A DNA stretch of 64,000 bases, taken from the NCBI RefSeq assembly GCF_000768065.1, contig NZ_JRKM01000001.1, positions 1,798,001 through 1,862,000 on the forward strand. Direction: 5' to 3'. Source of the stretch: Aquabacterium sp. NJ1. GTDB taxonomy: Bacteria > Pseudomonadota > Gammaproteobacteria > Burkholderiales > Burkholderiaceae_C. The position numbers and the translations under genes were made by a program. This document shows, piece by piece, positions 40,304 through 48,600 of this stretch. The notes under the pieces are model-generated. The model did not search any database, was not told the DNA's origin, and worked only from the letters and a program-made list of their open reading frames with translations. How positions within the stretch are numbered: the first letter of the stretch is position 1; the number at the start of each line of letters is the position of its first letter.

Positions 40304-41104
40304 ATGCGTGCAGTCTGGCGAATCGTCGTCCTGTTGATCCTCAGCGCCCTGAGCCTGCAGCTCTACTTCGCTGCGCGCATCGGCCTGATGCGCTTTGTCG
40401 ATCCGCAGTCCACCACCTTCCAGCGCAGCGAAATGGCGCGGCTGCTGCGCGAACAAGGCCGCATCACCTGGACCCAGACCTGGCGCCCCTATGACGCCAT
40501 TTCCGACAACCTCAAGCGCGCCGTGATCGCCTCTGAAGACGGCAACTTCGTGGACCACTGCGGCGTGGAATGGGATGCGCTGAAAAACGCCTGGAAGAAG
40601 AACAACCAGGCTCAGGCCAGGGTCGACAAGGTTCGCCAGCAGGCGCAGGAGCGTTATGAACGGGCCGTGGCCCGTGCCAAGGCGCGTGGACGCGCGATCC
40701 CCCCGCCCCCGACCGCAACCACCACCGCCTCGCCCAAGATCATCGGTGGCTCGACCATCACGCAGCAGCTGGCCAAGAACCTGTTCCTCAGCAGCGAACG
40801 CAACTTCCTGCGCAAGGGCGAAGAGTTCATCATCACCTTCATGCTCGAAGGCCTGCTGGGCAAGGAACGCATCCTCACCGTCTACCTCAACAACGTGGAA
40901 TGGGGCGAGGGCGTGTTCGGCGCCCAGGCCGCATCACGCCACTACTTCCAGGTGGAAGCCTCTCAGCTCAGCCCCATGCAAGCGGCCCGCCTGGCGGTGA
41001 TGCTGCCCGCGCCCAAGCGCTTCGAGCAACAACCGCGATCAGGCTACATCATGAGCCGCTCGGCCACGATCGTGGCGCGCATGGGTGGGGCCGAGCTGCC
41101 CTGA
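40304..41104 (+). CDS. mtgA: Monofunctional peptidoglycan glycosyltransferase
   Basis: A 266-residue inner-membrane glycosyltransferase (GT51) that polymerises lipid II into glycan. One N-terminal membrane helix (IVVLLILSALSLQLYFA) is followed by the GT51 motifs: VIASEDGNFVDHCGVEWDAL (catalytic glutamate), GGSTITQQLAKNLFLS, RKGEEFIITFMLE and KERILTVYLNNVEWGEGVFG. An insertion of about 45 residues, basic and helical then proline-rich (VRQQAQERYERAVARAKARG, PPPPT), lies between the first two motifs and is absent from E. coli MtgA. Last gene of its operon. Confidence 0.93.
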   Translation: MRAVWRIVVLLILSALSLQLYFAARIGLMRFVDPQSTTFQRSEMARLLREQGRITWTQTWRPYDAISDNLKRAVIASEDGNFVDHCGVEWDALKNAWKKNNQAQARVDKVRQQAQERYERAVARAKARGRAIPPPPTATTTASPKIIGGSTITQQLAKNLFLSSERNFLRKGEEFIITFMLEGLLGKERILTVYLNNVEWGEGVFGAQAASRHYFQVEASQLSPMQAARLAVMLPAPKRFEQQPRSGYIMSRSATIVARMGGAELP

Positions 41105-41130
41105 TGTCGGCGCAGGCAGGACCGACATCA
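41102..41130. terminator. Bidirectional hairpin between convergent mtgA and lipoprotein genes
   Basis: TGATGTCGG and CCGACATCA form a perfect 9-bp stem with an 11-base loop. Each arm contains the stop codon of one of the two convergent genes. This compact layout suits a shared terminator, though no T-tract is evident. Confidence 0.6.
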
Positions 41131-41343
41131 CTTCTTGTTGATGTCGTCCACGCCCTTCTGGTAGCGGTCGTAAGGCTGGCCGGCCTCGTCCATGCATCGC
41201 CTGCGCTCGTCCATGTTGGTGAGCGCATTGCACTGGTTCTGGCGCCAGGCCTGGCCGGCGCTGTACGCCTGTTGGGTGGAACATGCGGTCAAGCCCCAGA
41301 CTGCCAGCAGACCAAGCCCGAATGTGATGGCGAGTTTTGTCAT
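41128..41343 (-). CDS. Small putative lipoprotein
   Basis: A 71-residue protein with a lipoprotein signal: MTKLAITFGLGLLAVWGLTACSTQQ, cleavage before the cysteine of LTAC. The mature part of about 50 residues is polar, with two cysteines (RQNQCNALTNMDERRRCMDE) that could form a disulfide. No family is recognised beyond small betaproteobacterial lipoproteins. It is followed downstream by the convergent mtgA gene. Confidence 0.75.
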   Translation of the reverse strand: MTKLAITFGLGLLAVWGLTACSTQQAYSAGQAWRQNQCNALTNMDERRRCMDEAGQPYDRYQKGVDDINKK

Positions 41344-41374
41344 GCGGGCATCTTATGGGCGCGCCAGGCCAAGT

Positions 41375-41887
41375 TCAAGCGGCCTTGTTCAACCAGCGCC
41401 GCCAGGCCAGCGCATCCAGCGACAAACGCCCGCCACCAAAAGCCGCCAGCGCCACGGCCAGCACGCCCCAAAGATGGTGGTCCTTCAACGCAGCAGGCGC
41501 CAGATCCGGGTAGCTGATCACGGCCATCGCGTTGACAAAAAACAGGCCCACGGCAGCAGGCCGCGTCACCAGCCCGAGCGCCAGCAGCATCGAAAAACCC
41601 AGCTCGCCGCCCGTGCCCATCCACGCGGCCAGTTCGGGCGGCAACACGGGCACGTGGTACTCCTCATTGAACAGGAACAAGGTGGCATCCCAGTCCTGCA
41701 CCTTGGTCAGGCCGGACCGGAAGAACACCTCGAACAGGTACAGTCGTGCGGCCAGCAAGGCCAGGGCCTGAGGCCAGACCTCGAAGCGCAGCCAAGCTTG
41801 GGCCAGCCCGATCAGGCGCTGGCGCAGGGATGGGGCGGCAGCAGACGAGCCCGCAGCGGCAGAAAGAGATGAGTGAGTGGGGGACAT
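41375..41887 (-). CDS. DoxX family membrane protein
   Basis: A 170-residue membrane protein of the DoxX/SURF4 type: LIGLAQAWLRFEVWPQALAL, LYLFEVFFRSGLTKVQDWDA (the conserved RxxxGLxKxxDW-like signature), HVPVLPPELAAWMGTGGELG and three further helices. DoxX proteins are often linked to redox or stress functions. It lies on the same strand below the sigma factor/anti-sigma pair, 92 bp away, and is a plausible member of that regulon. Confidence 0.9.
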   Translation of the reverse strand: MSPTHSSLSAAAGSSAAAPSLRQRLIGLAQAWLRFEVWPQALALLAARLYLFEVFFRSGLTKVQDWDATLFLFNEEYHVPVLPPELAAWMGTGGELGFSMLLALGLVTRPAAVGLFFVNAMAVISYPDLAPAALKDHHLWGVLAVALAAFGGGRLSLDALAWRRWLNKAA

Positions 41888-41979
41888 GGTGCAAGCCTCG
41901 ACAAAGTGGCACAGATGTCCATTGGTCGACGCTGGCGGCGGTTTCTTACACCGCGAGCCCCCCGTTGCCCTCGCCCCGC

Positions 41980-42219
41980 TCAGCCCCCAGCGGGTGGTGG
42001 CATCTTGTCGTCGCCACCGGCGGCCCCGCCACCGTCATCCGCATGCGTGGCAAAACCCTTCATGGCCTGGCGGATGAAGCCCAGTTGCCCACCGAAGTTG
42101 CGGCAACCCGAGCAGATCCAGGTGTGCATGCGCAGCACCGTGCGTTCGGCCGTGCCCAGCTGGCGCTCTTGCGACTCGGACATCATGCGGGTGGCTTGTT
42201 CGCAGTTGAGTTTCAACAT
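41980..42219 (-). CDS. Zinc-finger (zf-HC2) anti-sigma factor
   Basis: A 79-residue soluble protein with the anti-sigma zinc motif: a cysteine near the start (LKLNCEQATRMM) and H-x3-C-x2-C in MHTWICSGCRNFGGQ. It should bind and inhibit the adjacent ECF sigma factor, with release on oxidative or metal stress. Membrane anchor is lacking, so it acts in the cytoplasm. The start at 42219 has GAGGAG ten bases upstream. It follows the sigma factor gene by 19 bp. Confidence 0.85.
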   Translation of the reverse strand: MLKLNCEQATRMMSESQERQLGTAERTVLRMHTWICSGCRNFGGQLGFIRQAMKGFATHADDGGGAAGGDDKMPPPAGG

Positions 42220-42238
42220 CCTGGGGTACTCCTCAACT

Positions 42239-42910
42239 TCAGGCGGCCTGCGCAAACCAGCGCTGGTTCAAACATTCGCGCAGGCGCAAGCGGGCCCGGT
42301 GCAGGAGCACGAACAGGTTGCTGCTGCTGACGCTCACCGTGGTGCAGATCTCGTCGGACTCGAAGCCCATGAACTCGCGCATCATGAACACGCGGGCCTG
42401 TGCGGGCGGCATGCCGTCCAGGCAGACCTCCAGCACCGCCCAGAACTGCTGCTGCTCCAGGCTGGCCTCGGGGCAATGCCAGGCGGTGGGCTTGCTGTCC
42501 TGCAACCAGTGGCCACGCTCGTCGAACAGGTCGCTCATGGCCTGCTCTTCGTCCTCTTTCATGAGGCTGCTGGCGTCCACCATGCGCTGCTTGTGGCGCA
42601 GCAGGTCGGCCACCTTGTTCTTGAGGATGGCAAACACCCAGGTCTTGATGGCCGCACGGCCCGCGAAACGCTGTGCACCGCTCCAGGCGCCGGCCAGGGC
42701 TTCCTGTACGGCATCCTCGGCCAGGTGCCGATCCCCCAGATGCAGCTGGGCGAACTTGATCATCTGGGTGCGCAGCGCGCTCAGGAAGGCCTGGTCGTGC
42801 AGACCATGCAGCTGCGCGGCCGCCCCTTCAGGCTTAGAAACGCCAGAAGCCGACGCAGCAGGGTCGGCTTCATCAGGGGGCAAGGTCAAAGGGGATTCGT
42901 CGCGGGACAT
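42239..42910 (-). CDS. ECF-type RNA polymerase sigma factor
   Basis: A 223-residue extracytoplasmic-function sigma factor. Region 2 is at about 40-105 (LGDRHLAEDAVQEALAGAWS, IKTWVFAILKNKVADLLRH). Region 4 is at about 155-215 (CLDGMPPAQARVFMMREFMG, GFESDEICTTVSVSSSNLFV, LLHRARLRLRECL). A disordered N-terminal extension of about 35 residues precedes region 2. It pairs with the zf-HC2 anti-sigma gene; the stress signal is not evident from sequence. Confidence 0.93.
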   Translation of the reverse strand: MSRDESPLTLPPDEADPAASASGVSKPEGAAAQLHGLHDQAFLSALRTQMIKFAQLHLGDRHLAEDAVQEALAGAWSGAQRFAGRAAIKTWVFAILKNKVADLLRHKQRMVDASSLMKEDEEQAMSDLFDERGHWLQDSKPTAWHCPEASLEQQQFWAVLEVCLDGMPPAQARVFMMREFMGFESDEICTTVSVSSSNLFVLLHRARLRLRECLNQRWFAQAA

Positions 42911-42978
42911 GGTGGGCGGTGCGTTTCAGCAGCCCCCACTGTAGCGCCTGCCGCGCGCACCGCGATGCCCCAGGGGCT

Positions 42979-43143
42979 TCAGGCTTCTTCGGCCTCGAAG
43001 TCCACCTTGTCGCGCACGGCGCACTCCGGGCAAGCCCAGTCATCAGGGATCAGCTTCCAGGGCGTGCCGGGCTTGAAGCCTTCATGGGGCTCGCCCTTGG
43101 CTTCGTCGTACACGTATCCGCAGTTGGGGCAGCGGTATTTCAT
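42979..43143 (-). CDS. Rubredoxin, electron donor to AlkB
   Basis: A 54-residue rubredoxin: KYRCPNCGYVYDEAKGEPHE contains the first CxxCG knuckle, and PDDWACPECAVRDKVDF the second CPxC knuckle, so all four iron ligands are present. The start at 43143 has an AGGAG ribosome site and fits the family length. It follows alkB by 64 bp and probably carries electrons to it from a rubredoxin reductase not in this window. Confidence 0.95.
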   Translation of the reverse strand: MKYRCPNCGYVYDEAKGEPHEGFKPGTPWKLIPDDWACPECAVRDKVDFEAEEA

Positions 43144-43207
43144 GTTGGTGTCTCCTCGGTGGCTGGCGTCTGTGGATGTGTTCTGGCGCCAGCCGCTCAC
43201 TCATGGA

Positions 43208-44395
43208 TCAGGCCTGGCGGGCCAGTTCACGCGCCTGCTCAGCATAACGGGCGGTCAGCTCGGCGCGGCGCGGTTCGTACATGTTGATGCGGCTCATGTC
43301 GCCCTTGTAGTGGGCCAGCACGCGCTTGTTCATCAGCGCATACCAGATGGGCGGGAAGTAGGCCAGGGTGATCATGCCGGCGTAACCGGAAGGCAGCTGC
43401 GGGCTGTGCTCGAAATGGCGCAGGGCCTGGTACTTGCGGGTCGGGTTGGCGTGGTGGTCACTGTGGCGCTGCAGGTGGTACAGGAACAGGTTGGTCACCA
43501 TGTGGTTGCTGTTCCACGAATGCTCGGGCTCGCAACGCTCGTAGCGGCCATCGGCCTTCTTGCGGCGGCACAGGCCATAGTGCTCCAGGTAGTTCACCAC
43601 CTCCAGCAAGTGGAAGCCGTAGATCGCCTGGATGACCAGGAAGGGCAGCGCGGCCCAGCCCAGCACGGCCAGCAGCACCGCGAACAGCACGACCGACATG
43701 CCCCAGGACTGCAGGTTCTCGTTGTCCAGACTCCACACGCCCTTGCCCGAACGGGCCAGGCGCTCACCTTCCAGGTGCCAGGCCGAACGCAGGCTGCCAA
43801 ACACCGTGCGGGGCAGGAACACCCAGAACGATTCACCGAAGCGCGAGCTGGCGGGATCTTCCGGCGTGGCCACGTTCTTGTGGTGACCGCGGTTGTGCTC
43901 GACGTAGAAGTGGCCGTAGAAAGTCGGCGCCAGCGAGATGCGCGCCATCCAGCGGTCGAACTTGGACTTCTTGTGGCCCAGCTCATGCGCCGTGTTGATG
44001 GCGATGCCGTTGACCATGCCCACGCTCAGGGCCAGACCCACCAGGTGGTACCAGGGCAGATCGGAGGTGACGGCCAGCCAGGCGCCGAACACGGTCACCG
44101 CGAGTTGCAGCGGCACGAAGGCATACAGCACCCAGCTGTAGTAGCGGTCGTTTTCCAGGCCTTGCAGGGCGCTGTCGGGCGGGTTCTCGGCGTCCTCGCC
44201 AAAGAGCCAGTCCAGCATCGGCAGGATGACGTGCACCAGGCCCACCACGAACCACAAGGTCCACACGGCCTTGGTCTGCATGAACACGCCCAGCATGATG
44301 ATGCCGATCAGGGGCACGGCCGGCCCGAGCAACCACAGGTATCGTTTCGGGTCGGCCCACTTCTGCACGGGGGCCATGATGCTGGCGTTGGACAT
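43208..44395 (-). CDS. alkB: Alkane 1-monooxygenase AlkB
   Basis: A 395-residue integral-membrane non-haem di-iron hydroxylase that oxidises n-alkanes to 1-alkanols. All histidine boxes are present: HELGHKKSKFDRW, EHNRGHHKNVATPEDPASSR and LQRHSDHHANPTRKYQAL. The AlkB-specific NYLEHYGLCRR is also present. Five to six hydrophobic helices are seen. The start at 44395 has AAGGAG six bases upstream. Rubredoxin follows downstream and an AraC regulator diverges upstream. Confidence 0.96.
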   Translation of the reverse strand: MSNASIMAPVQKWADPKRYLWLLGPAVPLIGIIMLGVFMQTKAVWTLWFVVGLVHVILPMLDWLFGEDAENPPDSALQGLENDRYYSWVLYAFVPLQLAVTVFGAWLAVTSDLPWYHLVGLALSVGMVNGIAINTAHELGHKKSKFDRWMARISLAPTFYGHFYVEHNRGHHKNVATPEDPASSRFGESFWVFLPRTVFGSLRSAWHLEGERLARSGKGVWSLDNENLQSWGMSVVLFAVLLAVLGWAALPFLVIQAIYGFHLLEVVNYLEHYGLCRRKKADGRYERCEPEHSWNSNHMVTNLFLYHLQRHSDHHANPTRKYQALRHFEHSPQLPSGYAGMITLAYFPPIWYALMNKRVLAHYKGDMSRINMYEPRRAELTARYAEQARELARQA

Positions 44396-44488
44396 GTCAA
44401 TCTCCTTCAAGTGCAGCCAGTGTCTTGAATTTGACATGGATCAGGAGGGGGCAAAAGTCCGTTCGACCATTGCAATACGCCGCACCCC

Positions 44489-44556
44489 AATCCGTGTTTA
44501 CCCGAGGTTCGTCAAACATCTCACATTCCCGGCGTTTGGCACCTGAAACACGGATT
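44489..44556. promoter_or_regulatory. Widely spaced inverted repeat in the alkB/araC spacer
   Basis: AATCCGTGTTT (44489-44499) and AAACACGGATT (44546-44556) are perfect 11-bp inverted copies, 46 bp apart, in the 206-bp spacer between alkB and the divergent AraC gene. They are likely regulator half-sites serving one promoter each. Confidence 0.65.
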
Positions 44557-44601
44557 TTCGGCAGATGCGATGGCTGGCCTTTCGTGGCATCCTGAGCCAA
44601 T

Positions 44602-45579
44602 ATGGATAGCCTCAGCCTGATTTTGGACGACATGCACTTCGACGGTGTGGTGTTCGCGTCCACGCACAACTCGACGCCCTGGGCGTGGCGTCTGGCGACA
44701 CCAGGCCTGGCGGCTTTCCACATGGTCACCAGTGGTCAGGCCTGGTTGCTGCGCGAGGGCGAAGAGCCCTTGCTCGTGCAGACCGGTGACCTGATCGTGC
44801 TGCCCGCCGGCAGCCAGCACCACATCCAGGACAAACCTCAGACCATGGCCGTGGCGCAAGACCTGCTGCCCCACATGGCCGCCTCCGAGCTGGAGCCGCA
44901 AAAGCACGGCGGCCAAGGCGAGCCCAAGTGCGACCTGATCAGCGGCCACGCCCGTTTCGACGTGGACATGGCCGCCCCGCTGATTGCCGCGCTGCCGAGC
45001 TTGATGCATGTGCGCGGCCTGGGCGAAGCACCCCCACTGTGGCTGGCCATCGGCCTGCAGTTCCTGGCTCAGGAAGTGGCCGCCCCACGCCCGGCCCAGC
45101 AGGCCATCATCAACCGCCTGGGCGACATCCTGTTCATGGAGTGCATCCGCGACTATGTCGAGTCGGTGCCGGAGGGCTCGGGCAACTGGCTGGCAGCATT
45201 GAAAGACCGCGCCTTGTCCAATGCGCTGGCCCACATGCACCGCGACCCGCGTCGCAACTGGACGGTGCCGGAGCTGGCGCAGCAGGCCTGCCTGTCGCGC
45301 TCGGCCTTTGCAGACCGCTTCACCCAGACACTGGGCGAACCGCCACTGACCTACCTGACACGCCACCGCATGCGGCTGGCGGCCAGGCAGTTGAGCGGGT
45401 CAGGTTTGTCGATCAGCAAGATTGCCGATCTGGTGGGGTATTCGTCGGAGGCGGCATTCAGCCAGGCCTTCAAGCGCGAATACGGCACCTCGCCTTCGGT
45501 GTGGCGTCAGCAGCGACTGGCTGCCGTCAACCCCATCGCGGTGGCGACGACCAATGGCGACCAACAAGCAGCAGCCTGA
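44602..45579 (+). CDS. AraC-type regulator of the alkane hydroxylase unit
   Basis: A 325-residue AraC/XylS family regulator. The N-terminal cupin-type sensing domain spans about residues 25-190 (FHMVTSGQAWLLREGEEPLL, TGDLIVLPAGSQHHI). The C-terminal double helix-turn-helix is at about 215-305 (WTVPELAQQACLSRSAFADR, LSISKIADLVGYSSEAAFSQ, FKREYGTSPSVWR). It diverges from alkB, with an inverted repeat between, so it probably activates alkB in response to an alkane or an oxidised product. The ligand is inferred. Confidence 0.9.
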   Translation: MDSLSLILDDMHFDGVVFASTHNSTPWAWRLATPGLAAFHMVTSGQAWLLREGEEPLLVQTGDLIVLPAGSQHHIQDKPQTMAVAQDLLPHMAASELEPQKHGGQGEPKCDLISGHARFDVDMAAPLIAALPSLMHVRGLGEAPPLWLAIGLQFLAQEVAAPRPAQQAIINRLGDILFMECIRDYVESVPEGSGNWLAALKDRALSNALAHMHRDPRRNWTVPELAQQACLSRSAFADRFTQTLGEPPLTYLTRHRMRLAARQLSGSGLSISKIADLVGYSSEAAFSQAFKREYGTSPSVWRQQRLAAVNPIAVATTNGDQQAAA

Positions 45580-45688
45580 ACGGGCAGCCTGCTGATCGCA
45601 CGGACTGATCAAACTGAGCGCGCGAAGGCCTTGACGAGGCCCACCTTCACGGCAGGGGCTGGTGGCCAGGTTTGGCCGCCCATGCGGT

Positions 45689-47287
45689 TTAACGCCGGGT
45701 CGTGCCCGACCCACCCAGCAAGGCCGCGACCTTGCGCTTGGGCTTGATGAAGCGCGACAGGCCCGTGCCACTGCTGGCGGGTGTCGCGGCAGCGGTCTTG
45801 TCTTCCCAGACCGGATCGGCAGAGGGATCGGGTTCGTAAGGCTTGTCGAAGAAGGGGTCGGACGGGCGGCGTGGTGCCGGGCGCATCGAACGCGAGGGCT
45901 CGCGGTACTCGCGCGCCTCACGTTCACCACGGCCAGACGAGGCGGCGGGTGCCACGTCGGAACGCACATCGCCATCCTCGCTGCGGCGTTCACGGCGATA
46001 AGCGCCACGTTCACCGCCTCGGTCGCCACCGCGGTCACCACCACGGCCGCCTTCGAGCTCGAAAGGCTCGACGTCGATCTTCTTCTTGATCAGCTTCTCG
46101 ATGTCGGCCATCAGGCGGGCATCCGAGCTCGTCACCAGGGACACGGCCAGGCCGCTGGCACCGGCACGACCGGTACGGCCAATGCGGTGCACGTAGTCTT
46201 CGGCGTTGAAGGGGATGTCGAAATTGAACACCGCAGGCAGCGCGGCGATGTCGATGCCACGCGCGGCCACGTCGGTGGCCACCAGCAGGTCCATCTCGCC
46301 GGCCTTGAAGGCGGCCAGGGCCTTCATGCGCTCTTCTTGCGATTTGTCGCCGTGAAGGGCCGTGGTGCGCAGGCCGTCGCGCTCGAAGGTGCGCGCCAGG
46401 CGGGCGGCGCCCAGCTTGGAGTTCACGAAGACGATGCTTTGCGTGATGCCGCGGTCACGCAGGATCTGGCGGATCACGTGGCGCTTGGCGTCGTCATCGA
46501 CCTTGTAGAAACGCTGCTCGACGTTGGTGGCCGTCTGGTTGGGGCGGGCCACTTCGACCAGGATCGGGTTCTGCAGATAGCTTTGCGCCAGCTTCTTGAT
46601 TTCGGGCGAGAAGGTGGCCGAGAACAGCAGGGTCTGGCGCTGCTTGGGCAGGTAGCTCAGGATGCGCTGCAAGTCCGGCAGGAAGCCGATGTCCAGCATG
46701 CGGTCGGCCTCGTCCAGCACCACGTACTCGACTTGCGACAGGTTGCAGTTCTTGGCTTCGATGTGGTCGATCAGGCGGCCCGGGGTGGCAATCAGCACCT
46801 CGACGCCGGCCTTGAGCTCCAGCGTCTGCTCTTTCATGTTCATGCCACCGAACACGACAGCCGAACGCAGATTGGATTTGCTCGCGTACTTCTTGACGTT
46901 GTCCGCCACCTGCACAGCCAGCTCACGCGTGGGTGCCAGCACGATGGCGCGCACCGGGTGGCGGGCCGGCGACATGCTGGCGTTCTCGTGCTTCATCATT
47001 TTCTGAAGCAGCGGGATGGAGAAGGCAGCGGTCTTGCCGGTGCCAGTCTGCGCGGCACCCATCACGTCACGACCGTCCAGCACCAGGGGGATGGCCTTGG
47101 CCTGGATCGGCGTCATCGTCGGGTAGTCGATGGCCCGCAGCAGTTTGGCGTCCAGCGGCAAGGTGTCGAACCGCGCTGGAAGGTCTTCGGGGGCAGCGTC
47201 TGGCAGGACGGCGGCGATATCGGCAAGTTCAGCCGCAAGAGAGGTATTCGAATTCATCGGTTGCGGATTATCCGCTTGTTGCTGCAT
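45689..47287 (-). CDS. DEAD-box RNA helicase (RhlE-like)
   Basis: A 532-residue ATP-dependent RNA helicase. Motifs in order: Q-motif region MTPIQAKAIPLVLDG, motif I AQTGTGKTAAF, Ia APTRELAVQV, Ib TPGRLIDHIE, II VLDEADRMLD, III LLFSATFSPEI, then IV-VI with VATDVAARGIDIAALPAV and YVHRIGRTGRAG. The C-terminal 130 residues are a disordered Arg/Gly/Asp-rich tail (RGGDRGGDRGGERG) typical of RhlE-type RNA-chaperone helicases. The start may instead be at 47257 (MNSNTSL). Likely role is rRNA or mRNA remodelling. Confidence 0.93.
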   Translation of the reverse strand: MQQQADNPQPMNSNTSLAAELADIAAVLPDAAPEDLPARFDTLPLDAKLLRAIDYPTMTPIQAKAIPLVLDGRDVMGAAQTGTGKTAAFSIPLLQKMMKHENASMSPARHPVRAIVLAPTRELAVQVADNVKKYASKSNLRSAVVFGGMNMKEQTLELKAGVEVLIATPGRLIDHIEAKNCNLSQVEYVVLDEADRMLDIGFLPDLQRILSYLPKQRQTLLFSATFSPEIKKLAQSYLQNPILVEVARPNQTATNVEQRFYKVDDDAKRHVIRQILRDRGITQSIVFVNSKLGAARLARTFERDGLRTTALHGDKSQEERMKALAAFKAGEMDLLVATDVAARGIDIAALPAVFNFDIPFNAEDYVHRIGRTGRAGASGLAVSLVTSSDARLMADIEKLIKKKIDVEPFELEGGRGGDRGGDRGGERGAYRRERRSEDGDVRSDVAPAASSGRGEREAREYREPSRSMRPAPRRPSDPFFDKPYEPDPSADPVWEDKTAAATPASSGTGLSRFIKPKRKVAALLGGSGTTRR

Positions 47288-47316
47288 TTTTGCGCAATTT
47301 AATTAAGGGGTACAAA

Positions 47317-48426
47317 TCAGAAGGTGTATCCGACCTGCGTCTGGGTGCCGCCGTGGGCCGCCTCGCACTGCTCCAGCAGGCGCGCCAGCGGGCCCAGGCC
47401 CTGGTAGCGCGAGGCCACGCGGTGGGCATATGTCCAGACACGGGGGATGTCGTCCAGGTACTGGCGCTTGCCGTCGCGCAGGGCCAGGCGGGCAAAAATG
47501 CCCAGCACCTTGAGGTGGCGCTGCAGGCCCATCCATTCGAAATCACGCCAGAAATCGGCGAAATCGGCGGGCACGGGCAGGCCAGCCTTGCGAGCGCGCT
47601 CCCAGTAGCGCACGGCGTAATCCAGCTGGATGTCCTCGTCCCAGATCACGTAGGCGTCACGCAGCAGCGACACCAGGTCGTAGGTGACGGGGCCACGTAC
47701 CGCATCCTGAAAATCGATCACCCCCGGGCGCGCCGTGGAATCGGCCGGATTCGCCATGAGGTTGCGCGAGTGGTAGTCACGGTGCACCAGCACATTGGCC
47801 TGGCTCAGGACCTGGGCCTTGATCAGCGCAAAAACCTGCGCCAGCTGGGTTTGCTGCTGCTCCGTCAGAACTTGCTGCCGCAGCTTGCCGATGTACCACT
47901 CGGGGAACAGGTCCATCTCGCGCTGCAGCAAGGCGTCGTCGTAGGGCGGCAGGGCCTGCTCACCCTCGCCGGGCGCCACGCCCTGCAGGCGCACCAGCTC
48001 GTCGATGGCGGCCTGGTAGCGGGCGCGGTTGGCCGAACCCGGCGCGTGTTCGTAGTCGGTGGCCTCCAGGGTGGACAGGAAGGTGTGTTCACCCAGGTCG
48101 CTCAGCAGCATGAAACCCTGGGGCTCGTCCCAGGCCAGGATGTGGGGCACGTTGACACCGCCGCCATCCAGCAGGCGGTCCACAGCCACGAAGGGGTGGC
48201 AGTCCTCCTTCTCGGGCGGGGCGTCCATGATGATGAAGCTGCCCTGGGCCGCGTCTTTCGCCGCATCCACCCGGAAATAGCGGCGGAAGCTGGCATCGGC
48301 GCTGGCCGGGCGCACCGTCTCGGGCAGAAGACCGTGGGCGGGCGCCACGGCAGCCAGCCAGGCGGCAAAGGCCTGCTGGCGGGCGGTGTCGGCCCAGTGG
48401 ATGCTGGAAGAAGAAGCTGTGCTCAT
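47317..48426 (-). CDS. amgK: AmgK-like sugar kinase for cell-wall recycling
   Basis: A 369-residue aminoglycoside-phosphotransferase-fold kinase. It matches AmgK, the anomeric kinase for N-acetylmuramic acid and N-acetylglucosamine in the peptidoglycan recycling bypass: ASFRRYFRV near the start, FMLLSDLGEHTFLSTLE, VLVHRDYHSRNLMANP (catalytic aspartate), VIDFQDAVRGPVTYDLVSLL (metal aspartate). The usual partner murU is not adjacent here. The start at 48426 (MSTASSSSIHW) fits the family. It diverges from lptD. Confidence 0.88.
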   Translation of the reverse strand: MSTASSSSIHWADTARQQAFAAWLAAVAPAHGLLPETVRPASADASFRRYFRVDAAKDAAQGSFIIMDAPPEKEDCHPFVAVDRLLDGGGVNVPHILAWDEPQGFMLLSDLGEHTFLSTLEATDYEHAPGSANRARYQAAIDELVRLQGVAPGEGEQALPPYDDALLQREMDLFPEWYIGKLRQQVLTEQQQTQLAQVFALIKAQVLSQANVLVHRDYHSRNLMANPADSTARPGVIDFQDAVRGPVTYDLVSLLRDAYVIWDEDIQLDYAVRYWERARKAGLPVPADFADFWRDFEWMGLQRHLKVLGIFARLALRDGKRQYLDDIPRVWTYAHRVASRYQGLGPLARLLEQCEAAHGGTQTQVGYTF

Positions 48427-48600
48427 GAGGGGACTGATTCGAGAAAGCCGGCAAACGGCGCCGACATGAAATAATGCGTCGATTCTAGGCAAGGCCGGCT
48501 CACCGAGACGATGGCCCATGCCGCAGCCCCCTTCCTGCGACTGCGATATGTCGTCCGTGGCAACCCATGCCCTCCGTGATCCTTCCGTGACCCCTCTTCC

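Noticed and set aside
45661..45680. Possible hairpin between the AraC and helicase genes
   Set aside because: The stem needs a G-T pair, is short and has no T-tract, so it was not listed as a terminator.
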